In this document: positions 1-7,426 of the stretch, one piece after another
Position numbering within the stretch: position 1 is the first letter of the stretch
Layout of the letters: the number at the start of each line of letters is the position of its first letter
From: Anaerolineales bacterium UBA5797
Lineage (GTDB): Bacteria > Chloroflexota > Anaerolineae > Anaerolineales > Villigracilaceae
Reading direction: 5' to 3'
Length of the DNA: 29,016 bases
NCBI GenBank assembly: GCA_002418205.1
Contig: DIDP01000019.1
Location: forward strand, 1 to 29,016
Translations under genes and position numbers: made by a program
Notes under the pieces: generated by a model
Databases searched by the model: none
Told to the model about the DNA's origin: nothing
The model's input: the letters and a program-made list of their open reading frames with translations, nothing else

Positions 1-870
1 GGCGGCACGCTCATTTTCATCGCCGCGACGCTGCTTTTCCTCCAGCTATGGAATGTGCGCGGCGGCGACGCGCCGGCCAGCCTGAAGTTCTACATCACAG
101 GCATCTTCTATCTGCTGGTCGGCATCATCATCGGCACGGGCTTGTGGCTCAACTGGAGCGCGGCGCTCTACATCAAGGTCCCGCTCGAGGCGCACATCCA
201 TGCCAACTCATGGGGCTTCATGTCGCTGGTCTTCGCGGGTTTGCTCGTGGATTTCGTGCCGATGGTCACGGGTGGTCCGCTCGGCGAAAAGAACGCCGTC
301 ACCTATATCTACTGGGGCATGACGCTCGGCGCGTTCGGTCTTGTGCTCGGTCCGTGGCTGGGCGGGAGCCTGCCTCCCACTGTTCTGGGTCTGGTCCTGC
401 ACCTGGCCGCCACCATCTGGCTGGTGGTCCTGATGATCCGCGCTTTCAGGACCAGCGGCAGATTGAACTACGCCGGGGCGTGGCACCTCGTCTCATCTTA
501 CTTGTGGATTCTCGCTCCCGTGCTGGTCGCGCCCCTGATCCTGCTCGGCTTCCTCCAGGGCGGACCCATCGAAGCGACAGCGCCTCAAGCCTTGATCTAC
601 GGCTGGGTGCTGCAATTTGGCATTGCCCTCATCCCGTACATTGCGCGGCGCTTCTTCCTCAAGGAGGCGAATCCGCAGCTCGGCGGATGCTGGGGCAGTC
701 TCGCTGCGGCAACACTAGGAAGCGTTTTCGTATGGGTGAGCATATTCATCCTGCCAGCCCGCGGCGTGCTGTATGGGATCGGCTTCGCCCTCTACGCGCT
801 GGCATTGATCCACCCCGTGAAGGAACTCTTCGAGATCGCGCGGGAAGGATTGAAGAAGATCGAAGCTTAG
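1..870 (+). CDS. Polytopic membrane protein with an HxH motif, 5' truncated by the window edge
   Basis: The reading frame is open from the first base, so the N-terminus lies outside the window. An internal GTG at 55 could be mistaken for a start, but frame 1 upstream of it encodes a hydrophobic helix. At least eight hydrophobic segments are visible. After the second comes EAHIHANSWGF, an HxH followed by a glycine-rich helix, which recalls short heme-copper-oxidase-like or NnrS-like membrane proteins with histidines at a helix start. No HH pair is seen in the visible part. It ends with TAG and is followed after 9 bases by the next gene, so the two are probably cotranscribed. Its place beside a Crp/Fnr regulator and a heme-copper-like protein suggests a respiratory or nitrogen-oxide-related role. 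This is an inference, and the family is not firmly recognised. Confidence 0.7.
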   Translation, partial: GGTLIFIAATLLFLQLWNVRGGDAPASLKFYITGIFYLLVGIIIGTGLWLNWSAALYIKVPLEAHIHANSWGFMSLVFAGLLVDFVPMVTGGPLGEKNAVTYIYWGMTLGAFGLVLGPWLGGSLPPTVLGLVLHLAATIWLVVLMIRAFRTSGRLNYAGAWHLVSSYLWILAPVLVAPLILLGFLQGGPIEATAPQALIYGWVLQFGIALIPYIARRFFLKEANPQLGGCWGSLAAATLGSVFVWVSIFILPARGVLYGIGFALYALALIHPVKELFEIAREGLKKIEA

Positions 871-879
871 GAGGCAATC

Positions 880-1299
880 ATGAACAGGATCGCATCCGTT
901 CTCGCATTTGTGATCGGCGCGATGGCAGTCTTTGCAGGCGGTAAGGTGCTGCTCGGCATCCTGCCCGATTATTACGTGATCAACTGGCTGCCCGTCTACA
1001 ACTACACGGTGGGCATACTGACGGTCTTTGTCACGGCAGCGCTCATCTGGGTGGGAAGCAAACTTGCCAGACCAGTTGCCACCACCACGCTTGGCATTCA
1101 CATCCTTGTCATGCTCGTCCTGTTGACCGTTTATCAGAATGTTGTGGCAATCGACAGCATCGTGGCGATGACCGTCCGCATTGCCGTCTGGCTGGTCATC
1201 CTCGGGCTGATGTTCCTCCAGATGCGGAGAACGAGGCAGGCGAGAGTCTTTAACCTCGGCGGGTTTGCTCCTCCAGAAGACCGCGGTCCAAAAAGGTGA
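880..1299 (+). CDS. Small four-helix membrane protein, function unknown
   Basis: This 139-residue protein starts at ATG 880 with AGGAGG close upstream (868-874). Four hydrophobic segments are evident, roughly residues 5-27, 42-60, 70-88 and 92-112, followed by a charged tail with MRRTRQAR. No motif identifies a family. It lies 9 bases behind the preceding membrane protein and is probably its partner in an operon. Its last 50 bases overlap the end of the convergent regulator gene on the other strand, so the C-terminal tail is constrained by two coding frames. Confidence 0.75.
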   Translation: MNRIASVLAFVIGAMAVFAGGKVLLGILPDYYVINWLPVYNYTVGILTVFVTAALIWVGSKLARPVATTTLGIHILVMLVLLTVYQNVVAIDSIVAMTVRIAVWLVILGLMFLQMRRTRQARVFNLGGFAPPEDRGPKR

Positions 1300-1921
1300 A
1301 TTCTGTGCGGTTAATCTGGATCGCCCCCTGCTCCGCAAAACGATACAGGATACGACAGACGATTTCGCGCGTGGTGCCAACGCGGGATGCCATTTCATCC
1401 AATGTAAGGTGGCGGGGGACAACATCCTGCTCGGATGGAAATTGCTCGAGCAACAGGCGCGCTACGCGGCTGGTCAACGGCTGGAACGCAAGTTTCTCCA
1501 CGATCTCGCTGACAAATTGAACGCGCTGGATCACGAGGCGGGTCAACTCCCACGACAACTGTCCGTCTTGCAAAATGAACGGCATAAAATCGTCGCGTGA
1601 CCACAACAACAATTCACACTCTTCGGAAGCTTTGAGCGCGGCGGGCATGGGAGCGTTCTCGATAAAAAAAGCCAAGCCCCAAAAAACCTCCCCCTCCCCA
1701 AACGTTGCCAGCGTGAGACTGCGTCCTTCGGGAGACTCCTTGATTGCTGTGACCTGACCCTTGCGAATAAAGAACAAATTCGCCCACACGACCCCGTTGT
1801 GGACGATCCAATCGCCTGTTTGAAATTGGCGAACTTGCGCGCAGACAGATATTTTTTGAAGTGCAGTCTCATCCAAGTGGGCAAAGACATGACTTTGGGC
1901 AAGGGGGTTACCTGAGTTCAT
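1250..1921 (-). CDS. Crp/Fnr-family transcriptional regulator
   Basis: This 223-residue protein has an N-terminal cyclic-nucleotide-binding-like beta-roll (about 10-125), a long dimer helix (about 125-150) and a C-terminal winged helix. The recognition helix reads TTREIVCRIL, giving the RExxxR pattern by which E. coli CRP reads TGTGA half-sites. The roll has FGEGEVFWGLAFF followed by PMPAA, so the Arg-Ser pair that binds cAMP in E. coli CRP is absent. The N-terminal cysteine cluster of FNR is also missing. That leaves a DNR-like or other ligand sensor, with the signal unknown. The start at ATG 1921 has AGGA close upstream. A palindrome at 1999-2016 lies in the divergent promoter region, so autoregulation is likely. 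Neighbouring respiratory genes suggest control by NO or oxygen state. Confidence 0.9.
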   Translation of the reverse strand: MNSGNPLAQSHVFAHLDETALQKISVCAQVRQFQTGDWIVHNGVVWANLFFIRKGQVTAIKESPEGRSLTLATFGEGEVFWGLAFFIENAPMPAALKASEECELLLWSRDDFMPFILQDGQLSWELTRLVIQRVQFVSEIVEKLAFQPLTSRVARLLLEQFPSEQDVVPRHLTLDEMASRVGTTREIVCRILYRFAEQGAIQINRTEFTFLDRGLLEEQTRRG

Positions 1922-1998
1922 TTCATCCTGCTTTCTCTCGTTGCGTTGCCGGAAATTCTACAGTGGATTTGCCTTAAGTCAAAGACTTCTTGGTCTTA

Positions 1999-2016
1999 TT
2001 GTGATAAATTTCACTT
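1999..2016. promoter_or_regulatory. CRP-like palindrome between divergent regulator and lipoprotein genes
   Basis: The sequence TTGTGATAAATTTCACTT has TGTGA-N6-TCACT, nearly the E. coli CRP consensus. It lies 78 bases upstream of the regulator start and 26 upstream of the lipoprotein start. For the regulator, a TAGAAT -10 on the minus strand (1960-1955) would put the site near -60, a class I position. For the lipoprotein gene the geometry would not suit activation. Confidence 0.6.
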
Positions 2017-2041
2017 AGCTTAGAAAAACAAGGAACCTGCC

Positions 2042-2476
2042 ATGCAGCGAAACTGGATATCCGTTTTCCTCCTATTCATCATATTTACGTTCATAACGAC
2101 TGCCTGCGCGAGGAACAATACGGTCTGCCCCGCGGACAAAGCGACGCCTCGCTCCACCCTCAGGCTTGCGGACCTGATCGAATTGCCGCCTCCCGCCTCA
2201 GCCTCTTCGGAGTCCATCCAGGTTGAAATCGGCGGCAGGAAGATGGATGTGAACATACTGGTGGACTATCCCCTGTGCAACGACAACTGGAGCGGCGTGG
2301 TGTACGTCAGTTGTGACGCGCAGGTGGCGGAGGCGGACCTGGACGCAAACTCAAATCCGCTTTTTCTAAAAGGCTGCAATTTGAACATTGCTCCCAATAC
2401 GGTTGTGTATGTCGCGGCGCACAACGATGCGCCCTATTACAAGGGATGCTCCTGTCATACGGGAACGTTGCCTTGA
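2042..2476 (+). CDS. Cysteine-rich secreted protein or lipoprotein ending in CSCH
   Basis: This 144-residue protein has a signal peptide (hydrophobic residues 6-20) ending in FITTAC. That is a weak lipobox, so Cys22 may be lipidated, but cleavage by signal peptidase I is not excluded. Six more cysteines follow, the last two in GCSCHTG four residues before the end. The mature part looks beta-rich, with VVYVSC and TVVYVAAHND. A haem-binding CxxCH is absent, since CSCH has only one residue between the cysteines, but a metal or disulfide role is possible. The start follows AAGGA at a good distance. It is divergent from the Crp/Fnr gene with a CRP-like palindrome between them, and precedes a membrane protein gene by 22 bases. 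No function is assigned. Confidence 0.75.
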   Translation: MQRNWISVFLLFIIFTFITTACARNNTVCPADKATPRSTLRLADLIELPPPASASSESIQVEIGGRKMDVNILVDYPLCNDNWSGVVYVSCDAQVAEADLDANSNPLFLKGCNLNIAPNTVVYVAAHNDAPYYKGCSCHTGTLP

Positions 2477-2498
2477 TTCACAAAAGGAGAATGAAACC

Positions 2499-3326
2499 AT
2501 GGAAAGAAACGAAAAACTTGGCGGAATCGTGGCGCTGTCGGCGGGATTGATAGGGATCATCGGGCATTTCGTCATCTTCCTGAATTGGTATGTGCGCGGC
2601 ATGCACGCGGAAGCCGCAGAGCCGGGATGCGAAATCCTGTTGAAATACATCAATCCTGCCATAGCTGACCTCGGCATCGTGGGCGGGGTGATCTTTCTCG
2701 TCAGCGCCTATGGCTTCTTCAACAGGAAGAAATGGGCGTTCCTGCTCTCGGTCATTGCCATCGTGCTATCCTTGCAGGGAGCGTGGTTCGTCAACGTGCC
2801 ATACATGGCGGCTGGGTTGCCACCGGTCTACTTCATCCTCTTCTGGCCCTTCCTGATCGTTTACTTCCTGATCACGAAATTGGTCGGCAAATTGACGTGG
2901 AGCCGCACATTGGTCGGCTTTCTGGCAGGGATGGCATGGGTCTTCTGTCTGATGAACGGAATTGCCAGCCTGAGCCGCATCATCACAATCGGCGCTCCGT
3001 TCTTCACACTGGTCCAGCGCATGCACTGGTTCGCGATGCTCGGCTGGGGTATCGTGACCGTGTCCATCCTGATGGGGCCAAAAGAATGGACCTGGGTGCT
3101 CGGGTTTACGGCAGGTCTTCTCGAGATCGTGGTTGGCGTTCCGCTCGCGGTTGTCACCGCGCAGGAATTGGGTCGCTTCTCCCTCTTTTCGCTGGCTCCG
3201 ATCTGCTGTTTGATCCTGGTGGCGATCATGGTCTGGCCTGGAGGGCTTTGGCATCGGTGGACACAAACAGACGAGTTGTCAGAGACCGGCAGCAGATTAA
3301 GGATACAGCGCGAGGCCGGGGTGTGA
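2499..3326 (+). CDS. Polytopic (about eight-helix) membrane protein, function unknown
   Basis: ATG 2499 is chosen because AAAGGAG lies 9 bases upstream and the protein then begins with MERNEKLGG. The frame stays open further upstream, but that part overlaps the preceding gene. The 275-residue product has about eight hydrophobic segments, with polar turns such as FFNRKKW and MGPKEW, and an early periplasmic-looking segment GMHAEAAEPGCEIL. Two adjacent cysteines (ICCLIL) sit in the last helix. It follows the cysteine-rich lipoprotein by 22 bases, so the two are likely cotranscribed. It resembles no family I can name. The stop overlaps the start of the regulatory palindrome at 3322-3338. Confidence 0.75.
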   Translation: MERNEKLGGIVALSAGLIGIIGHFVIFLNWYVRGMHAEAAEPGCEILLKYINPAIADLGIVGGVIFLVSAYGFFNRKKWAFLLSVIAIVLSLQGAWFVNVPYMAAGLPPVYFILFWPFLIVYFLITKLVGKLTWSRTLVGFLAGMAWVFCLMNGIASLSRIITIGAPFFTLVQRMHWFAMLGWGIVTVSILMGPKEWTWVLGFTAGLLEIVVGVPLAVVTAQELGRFSLFSLAPICCLILVAIMVWPGGLWHRWTQTDELSETGSRLRIQREAGV

Positions 3327-3338
3327 CTAAAGTCACTT
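3322..3338. promoter_or_regulatory. CRP-like activator site, perfect palindromic core
   Basis: TGTGACTAAAGTCACTT contains the perfect inverted repeat GTGACT-AA-AGTCAC and matches TGTGA-N6-TCACT. Its centre (3329.5) lies 41 to 42 bases upstream of the start point predicted from a GATAAT -10 box at 3359-3364. That is the class II position for Crp-family activators. It shares TCACTT with the site at 1999-2016. Confidence 0.6.
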
Positions 3339-3351
3339 AATTCTCCTCCTA

Positions 3352-3371
3352 TTTGTGCGATAATTCACAAA
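3352..3371. promoter_or_regulatory. Second CRP-like palindrome overlapping the -10 box
   Basis: TTTGTG and CACAAA form perfect 6-base arms around 8 bases (TGTGC-N6-TCACA in CRP notation). GATAAT at 3359-3364 within it is a plausible -10 element for the gene at 3384. Binding here would block the promoter, so this may be a repressor or competing site paired with 3322-3338. Confidence 0.45.
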
Positions 3372-3383
3372 AAGGAGTTTGCC

Positions 3384-3980
3384 ATGGATATCCTGTTTCT
3401 TCTGCTGACTGGCGCAATCGCTGCGTACCTGTGCTGGTATTTTTTCAGCCGCTACCAGCTTCACAAGGCACTGCATAACCTGTACTACCTGATGGGTTTT
3501 GCGGTGCTTTTGATTTCAGGACTCCTGCTCATCTTCCTCGGGCTGGGAATCCTCGCCTCTCCATATGTGCTGACGGTTGCCAGCCTGATCCCGCTCGGCA
3601 TCTCGATGGGGATCGCCGAGGAATACTTCCCCGCCTGGAAGAAAGCCTTCAAATGGTTCGCCGTGATCGGTTTCCTTGCCATCGCTGTCACCAGCATCGG
3701 CGGCATGGATTCGCTCAAGCGGATCGCGGTGCCGGTCTTCCACGGCGTGGCGGGACTGGTCATCTTCATCGGTCCGTTCGTTGCGAAAGGCGCGCCGAAG
3801 GGATTCTGGTGGGTGGGCATCGGTGGCGCGTTGATCGGGCTGGGAGGCATCGCGCTGGCATTCATCACGATGGGCTCGCAGTTGTTGTTCTTCAGTCCGT
3901 CGTTTGTGATGGCGATCCTTACGCCCCTGCTCTTCCTGATGGCTGGCGCGTACGCATTGGGATTTGCGAAGAAGGGATAA
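3384..3980 (+). CDS. Six-helix membrane protein, paralogue of the protein at 7427-8032
   Basis: This 198-residue, very hydrophobic protein starts at ATG 3384 behind AAAGGAG (3371-3377). About six or seven helices are visible. Shared blocks with the protein at 7427 include GFAVLLISGLLLIFLG (there FGVLLIAGLLLIILG) and VGIGGALIGLGGIAL (there VGIGGALIGIGGLLL), at matching positions along the chain. No catalytic motif was recognised. It has its own promoter region with two CRP-like palindromes, so it is the best-supported target of the nearby regulator. The heme-copper-like gene follows after 63 bases containing a hairpin repeat. Function is unknown. A small accessory subunit of the same complex is possible. 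Confidence 0.75.
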   Translation: MDILFLLLTGAIAAYLCWYFFSRYQLHKALHNLYYLMGFAVLLISGLLLIFLGLGILASPYVLTVASLIPLGISMGIAEEYFPAWKKAFKWFAVIGFLAIAVTSIGGMDSLKRIAVPVFHGVAGLVIFIGPFVAKGAPKGFWWVGIGGALIGLGGIALAFITMGSQLLFFSPSFVMAILTPLLFLMAGAYALGFAKKG

Positions 3981-3988
3981 ATTATTTA

Positions 3989-4016
3989 TAGGGGCGATCC
4001 GGCGGGTCGCCCCCTA
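3989..4016. repeat. Short palindromic GC-rich repeat (REP-like hairpin)
   Basis: GGGGCGATCC-GGC-GGGTCGCCCC can fold into a 10-bp stem (one G-T pair) with a 3-base loop, flanked by TA on each side. This type of hairpin is familiar to me as a dispersed intergenic element in Chloroflexota and some other genomes. It has no T-run and so is not a good intrinsic terminator, though it could stabilise the upstream mRNA end. Confidence 0.55.
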
Positions 4017-4043
4017 CAGTGAAATCGTTTCGGAGGCATCTGA

Positions 4044-5519
4044 ATGCAATTTATCAAAACCCGTTTCAACTACCTCTTCAACTCGACCAAGGGATTGATC
4101 CTTGTGGCGATCGCGATGGTTGCCGTTGTGACTGCCGTGTTCGGGATGTTATCGGGTCCGATGGCGGAGATGGGTGTGCGTGAGGTGGTGATCAAAGCCC
4201 TCGGTATGGACATCGTCCAGGCCGAGCGCGAGGGGCGCATCATCATCCTGTATCACTCCATCGCCATGGCGATCGTCGCCATCGAAGTGTACATGATCAA
4301 CGGTTTGCTCAAGATCAAGCCGTTCTTCAAGACCGCGGTCAATGCCATCATCACGGTCGGCTACCTCACCACCATGATCTTCGGGATGGGCTTCGCCTAC
4401 TTCGGCCACAACTGGGCATTCCACGGACTGTACATCTTCGGCCTGTCGCTGATCTTCTTCGCGGGCGTGCTGTTGTGCATCGCGCTCTGGCCCTGGAATA
4501 AGGAATATCACGTCACCGATAAAGATTACGCCCACACCAAAAGCGGACTCGACCTCGAACGCACCGCATTCTTTGCCACCGCCGTGACCACGGTCATCTC
4601 GGCGTTGTTCGGTGCGGTGCCGGGGTCGTTCTTCGGCAACGGCTTCGAGGTCTTCCTCGCCGAGAACATCATCCGCCTGCCCGAAAAGACGACGATGGAG
4701 TACTCGGTCATCGGTCACCTGCACATCATGCTGGCGCTGATCTGCATCATGATCACGCTCATCATCGGGCGCTGGCTGAACTTCAAGGGCGGCTGGCACA
4801 AAGCCGCCATGCCGCTCATGATCCTCGGCACCATTGTACTGAACCTGGGTGTGTGGGGCGTGGTGACCCCGCTGGAGCCCATCGCGCACATGATCATCTA
4901 CGTCGGCGCGACCCCATCCATGCTGGCGGCGTTGTTCCTGCTGATCTGGAGCTGGGGCAAGCTCATCCGCGAAGGGACGGCAAACATTGCCAGACCGACC
5001 TTCGGGCAAAAGCTGCGGGCGTTGCTGCGCGACCCGCTCCGCTTCGGACCGACCTGGCAAATGCTCTTCATGAACTTCACCACCAGCGGCATCGGCATCT
5101 TCATGGCGGTCCGCCTCGACGAGATCTTTCGCGTCTGGCCCGCCCGCGAGGAACGCATTGAACTGACCGGACACTGGCACGTGCTCTCCGCCATCGTCGC
5201 CACCATCATCCTGTTTTACTACGGCGACATGATCGGGCTGAAAGGCAGGGTCCGCCAGTGGTACGGCTGGCTCATCATCGTGCTTTCTGATATCGCCTTC
5301 GCCTCGGTCACGGCCTTCGAGATGAAACGGCTATTCATCACAGAAGCGGAACAACAGCCACTGGTAAACGGGCTGATGTACGCCATTGACTTCGGCCTCG
5401 GCATGTTGCTGGTACTGCTCGCGGTCGTGATGGTCTGGAGGTTGATCGACCTGTTCAAGAACAAGGGGCGCTGGACTGAAGAACAGACTCACGAACTCGC
5501 GCAGGAGGTGAATCAATGA
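4044..5519 (+). CDS. Twelve-helix heme-copper oxidase subunit I-like protein lacking the HH copper ligands
   Basis: This 491-residue protein has twelve predicted helices. Histidines sit where the heme-copper superfamily places metal ligands: H71 in helix 2 (LYHSIAM), H225-x-H227 in helix 6 (GHLHIM) and H377-x-H379 in helix 10 (GHWHVL). The 22-residue segments starting at H71, H227 and H379 align with each other without gaps and each ends in K, which mirrors the known threefold pseudo-symmetry of subunit I. H127 and H282 begin helices 4 and 8 in similar contexts. Helix 7 has no HH pair, and the HPEVY and NorB-type HxxxE motifs are absent, so it is not a standard oxidase or NO reductase. It could still bind low-spin haem. 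Its stop overlaps the start of the NirV-like gene (ATGA). GGAGG precedes the start. A NorB-related role is the main guess. Confidence 0.65.
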   Translation: MQFIKTRFNYLFNSTKGLILVAIAMVAVVTAVFGMLSGPMAEMGVREVVIKALGMDIVQAEREGRIIILYHSIAMAIVAIEVYMINGLLKIKPFFKTAVNAIITVGYLTTMIFGMGFAYFGHNWAFHGLYIFGLSLIFFAGVLLCIALWPWNKEYHVTDKDYAHTKSGLDLERTAFFATAVTTVISALFGAVPGSFFGNGFEVFLAENIIRLPEKTTMEYSVIGHLHIMLALICIMITLIIGRWLNFKGGWHKAAMPLMILGTIVLNLGVWGVVTPLEPIAHMIIYVGATPSMLAALFLLIWSWGKLIREGTANIARPTFGQKLRALLRDPLRFGPTWQMLFMNFTTSGIGIFMAVRLDEIFRVWPAREERIELTGHWHVLSAIVATIILFYYGDMIGLKGRVRQWYGWLIIVLSDIAFASVTAFEMKRLFITEAEQQPLVNGLMYAIDFGLGMLLVLLAVVMVWRLIDLFKNKGRWTEEQTHELAQEVNQ

Positions 5520-6463
5520 GAAGCCTCCTCAACATTATGTCGTTGCGAGCGAAGCGAAGCAATCTCCTCGCTCGATGGGATTGCTTCGTCGCTGTGCTCC
5601 TCGCAATGACAATGCTCGCCTCCTGCGCCCCGGTTGATCTCAATGCTCCGATGCCCGTCTTCGATACAAGGATCGACCCGGACACCTGGGCGCAGATCCC
5701 CGCCGGTGAGTTCCATTTCGGTCAGCATGAAGATGTGGAAACGACCGACGCCTACGAGATCATGATCACGGATGTCACCACCGCCCAATACGCGGACTTC
5801 CTCAACGCCGCGCTGGCGGATGGCTATGTCCAGCTCGACGGCGAACAACTCGTCGGCTTTTACCCAGGCGACGAGTTTCGTGGCGTCAAGCACGAGGAGA
5901 AGATCGAAGCGGGCGATTGGATCTTCATCCCATTGAACGACCCGTCGCAGAGAGTCAAATTTAACGGGACCAGTTTCACGGTCCAGCCCGGATACGAGAA
6001 TCACCCGATGACGATGGTCTCGTGGTTTGGCGCGTGGGGCTATTGCGGATATTACGACTGGCGTCTGCCCACCGAATTGGAATGGGAAAAAGCAGGTCGT
6101 GGTGCGGATGAACGTCCCTTCCCGTGGGGCGACGAGATCGCGCGTGAGAACGCCAACTTCTATTCGTCGCGCGACCCATTCGAAGATATGAGTTCATTCG
6201 GCTCGCGCACCTCACCCGTCGGCTTTTACAACGGACAGAAATACGGCGACTATCAGACGCTCGCCTCCGCTTCTCCCTACGGACTGTATGACATGGCTGG
6301 CAACGTCTGGCAATGGACAGGGGATGTCTACGATGGGATGCACTACCGGTTTATGCGCGGCGGCTCGAAGGATACCTACGATATGGATTTGCGACTCTGG
6401 GTCCGCAACAACGCAACACCCACGTATTACAGCCCCGGTGTTGGGTTCAGATGTGCGCGATGA
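5516..6463 (+). CDS. NirV-like lipoprotein with SUMF1/formylglycine-generating-enzyme fold
   Basis: This 315-residue protein has a lipobox MLASC (Cys about 37) and then an FGE-sulfatase domain. It begins IPAGEFHFG, continues with MVSWFGAWGYC, RLPTELEWEKAGRG, PFPWGD and GLYDMAGNVWQW, and ends FMRGGS and GVGFRCAR, all classic for the family. The paired catalytic cysteines of true formylglycine-generating enzymes are not evident, so enzymatic activity is doubtful. NirV, linked to nitrite reductase genes in denitrifiers, is a known member of this fold, which fits the setting. The start ATG overlaps the stop of the preceding heme-copper-like gene, so the two are coupled. The signal peptide is largely encoded by a dispersed palindromic repeat (5539-5610). 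Confidence 0.8.
   Translation: MRSLLNIMSLRAKRSNLLARWDCFVAVLLAMTMLASCAPVDLNAPMPVFDTRIDPDTWAQIPAGEFHFGQHEDVETTDAYEIMITDVTTAQYADFLNAALADGYVQLDGEQLVGFYPGDEFRGVKHEEKIEAGDWIFIPLNDPSQRVKFNGTSFTVQPGYENHPMTMVSWFGAWGYCGYYDWRLPTELEWEKAGRGADERPFPWGDEIARENANFYSSRDPFEDMSSFGSRTSPVGFYNGQKYGDYQTLASASPYGLYDMAGNVWQWTGDVYDGMHYRFMRGGSKDTYDMDLRLWVRNNATPTYYSPGVGFRCAR
5539..5610. repeat. Dispersed inverted repeat inserted in the signal-peptide coding region
   Basis: The left arm starts GTCGTTGCGAGCGAAGCGAA and the right arm ends with its near reverse complement, GCTCCTCGCAATGAC. The inner arms pair as GCAATC and GATTGC. This arrangement is a widespread bacterial dispersed repeat, recognisable when translated by strings like SLRAKRSNL and FVAVLLAMT. 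It is 72 bases long, a multiple of three, and leaves the reading frame open. Confidence 0.75.
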
Positions 6464-6564
6464 TGAGACGGGAATAAGCAGATGGACAGGCATCCACGGA
6501 AGCATGTATACTTGCCGTCTGATATATTCCAGATTTTTATCCGTGCATTTCACAGGAGTCCATC

Positions 6565-7425
6565 GTGTCCAGCATCATCAACAAAATAAAACTCTATATC
6601 CCCCTCATCAAGTCGCTTCAAACGGGACTTCTCCTCGCCACCGGCATTGCCGGTTACCTCAGCGCGCACGCGCCTGTGCACATCCCCACCCTGATCGCGA
6701 TGTCCATCAGCCTCTTCCTCGCCATCAGCGGCTCGACCATCATGAATATGTGGTACGACCACGACATCGACGCGAAGATGAAGCGCACGCACAAACGTCC
6801 CGCTGCCTCGGGGGAATTGAGCCGTAATGAAGTGTTCTGGGTTGGGGTCGTGGTGTCCGCACTGGGCATCGGCTGGGCTGTCTTGATCGCCCCGTTATAC
6901 GGGCTGGTCGTTTTCGCGGGCTGGTTCTTCGATGTGGTGGTTTATACGCTCTGGCTCAAACGGGTCACCTGCTGGAGCATTGTCTGGGGCGGCATCTCGG
7001 GCGCCATGCCCATCCTTTCGGGTCGGGTGCTTGCGGTGAATCAAATTGACCTGATCGGGATCCTGCTTGCCCTCTCCATTCTCTTCTGGATCCCCACGCA
7101 CACGCTCACCTTCTCCCTCAAATTCCGTGAGGACTACTCCAACGCGGGCGTCCCCACCTTCCCCTCCACTTATGGCGAGGCCTTCACCAGGGCGGTCATC
7201 GCGCTATCGTCGGTTCTGGCGGCAGTCGCAATCGGTTGGGCAGCCATTCTGATCGGCCTCAGCGCCGGTTACCTCCGCCTCATCGCAGTGCTCACTGCCG
7301 GTCTGCTTCTCCTCGCCTTTGCCACCTTCCGCGTGCAATCCGAGCGCGCCAACTTCAGCCTGTTCCGCTACGCCTCGCTGTACATGCTCAGCGCGATGAT
7401 CATCCTGGCAATGCAGGCGTTCTGA
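6565..7425 (+). CDS. ctaB: Protoheme IX farnesyltransferase (heme O synthase)
   Basis: This 286-residue UbiA-superfamily membrane prenyltransferase adds a farnesyl group to haem b to give haem O, needed for haem-copper oxidases. The first aspartate-rich motif is NMWYDHDIDAKMKRT followed by HKRP, diagnostic of the CtaB/CyoE branch. YTLWLKR and SGAMPILSGR follow, then WIPTHTLTFSLKFREDY with AGVPTFP. About nine helices are visible. The GTG start at 6565 is supported by CAGGAG 8 bases upstream. The aa3 oxidase operon lies about 6 kb away on the other strand, and no ctaA (haem A synthase) is in the window. The position in the membrane-protein cluster suggests its haem may serve a complex encoded here as well. 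Confidence 0.9.
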   Translation: MSSIINKIKLYIPLIKSLQTGLLLATGIAGYLSAHAPVHIPTLIAMSISLFLAISGSTIMNMWYDHDIDAKMKRTHKRPAASGELSRNEVFWVGVVVSALGIGWAVLIAPLYGLVVFAGWFFDVVVYTLWLKRVTCWSIVWGGISGAMPILSGRVLAVNQIDLIGILLALSILFWIPTHTLTFSLKFREDYSNAGVPTFPSTYGEAFTRAVIALSSVLAAVAIGWAAILIGLSAGYLRLIAVLTAGLLLLAFATFRVQSERANFSLFRYASLYMLSAMIILAMQAF

Positions 7426-7426
7426 C

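Noticed and set aside
1..54. Start of the first gene at GTG 55
   Set aside because: The frame is open and hydrophobic upstream, so the gene is truncated by the window edge.
3989..4016. Intrinsic terminator
   Set aside because: The stem is good but no T-run follows, and it resembles a dispersed hairpin repeat.
4044..5519. Calling this gene norB outright
   Set aside because: The HH copper ligands and the NorB glutamate motif are missing, so only a superfamily-level call is supported.
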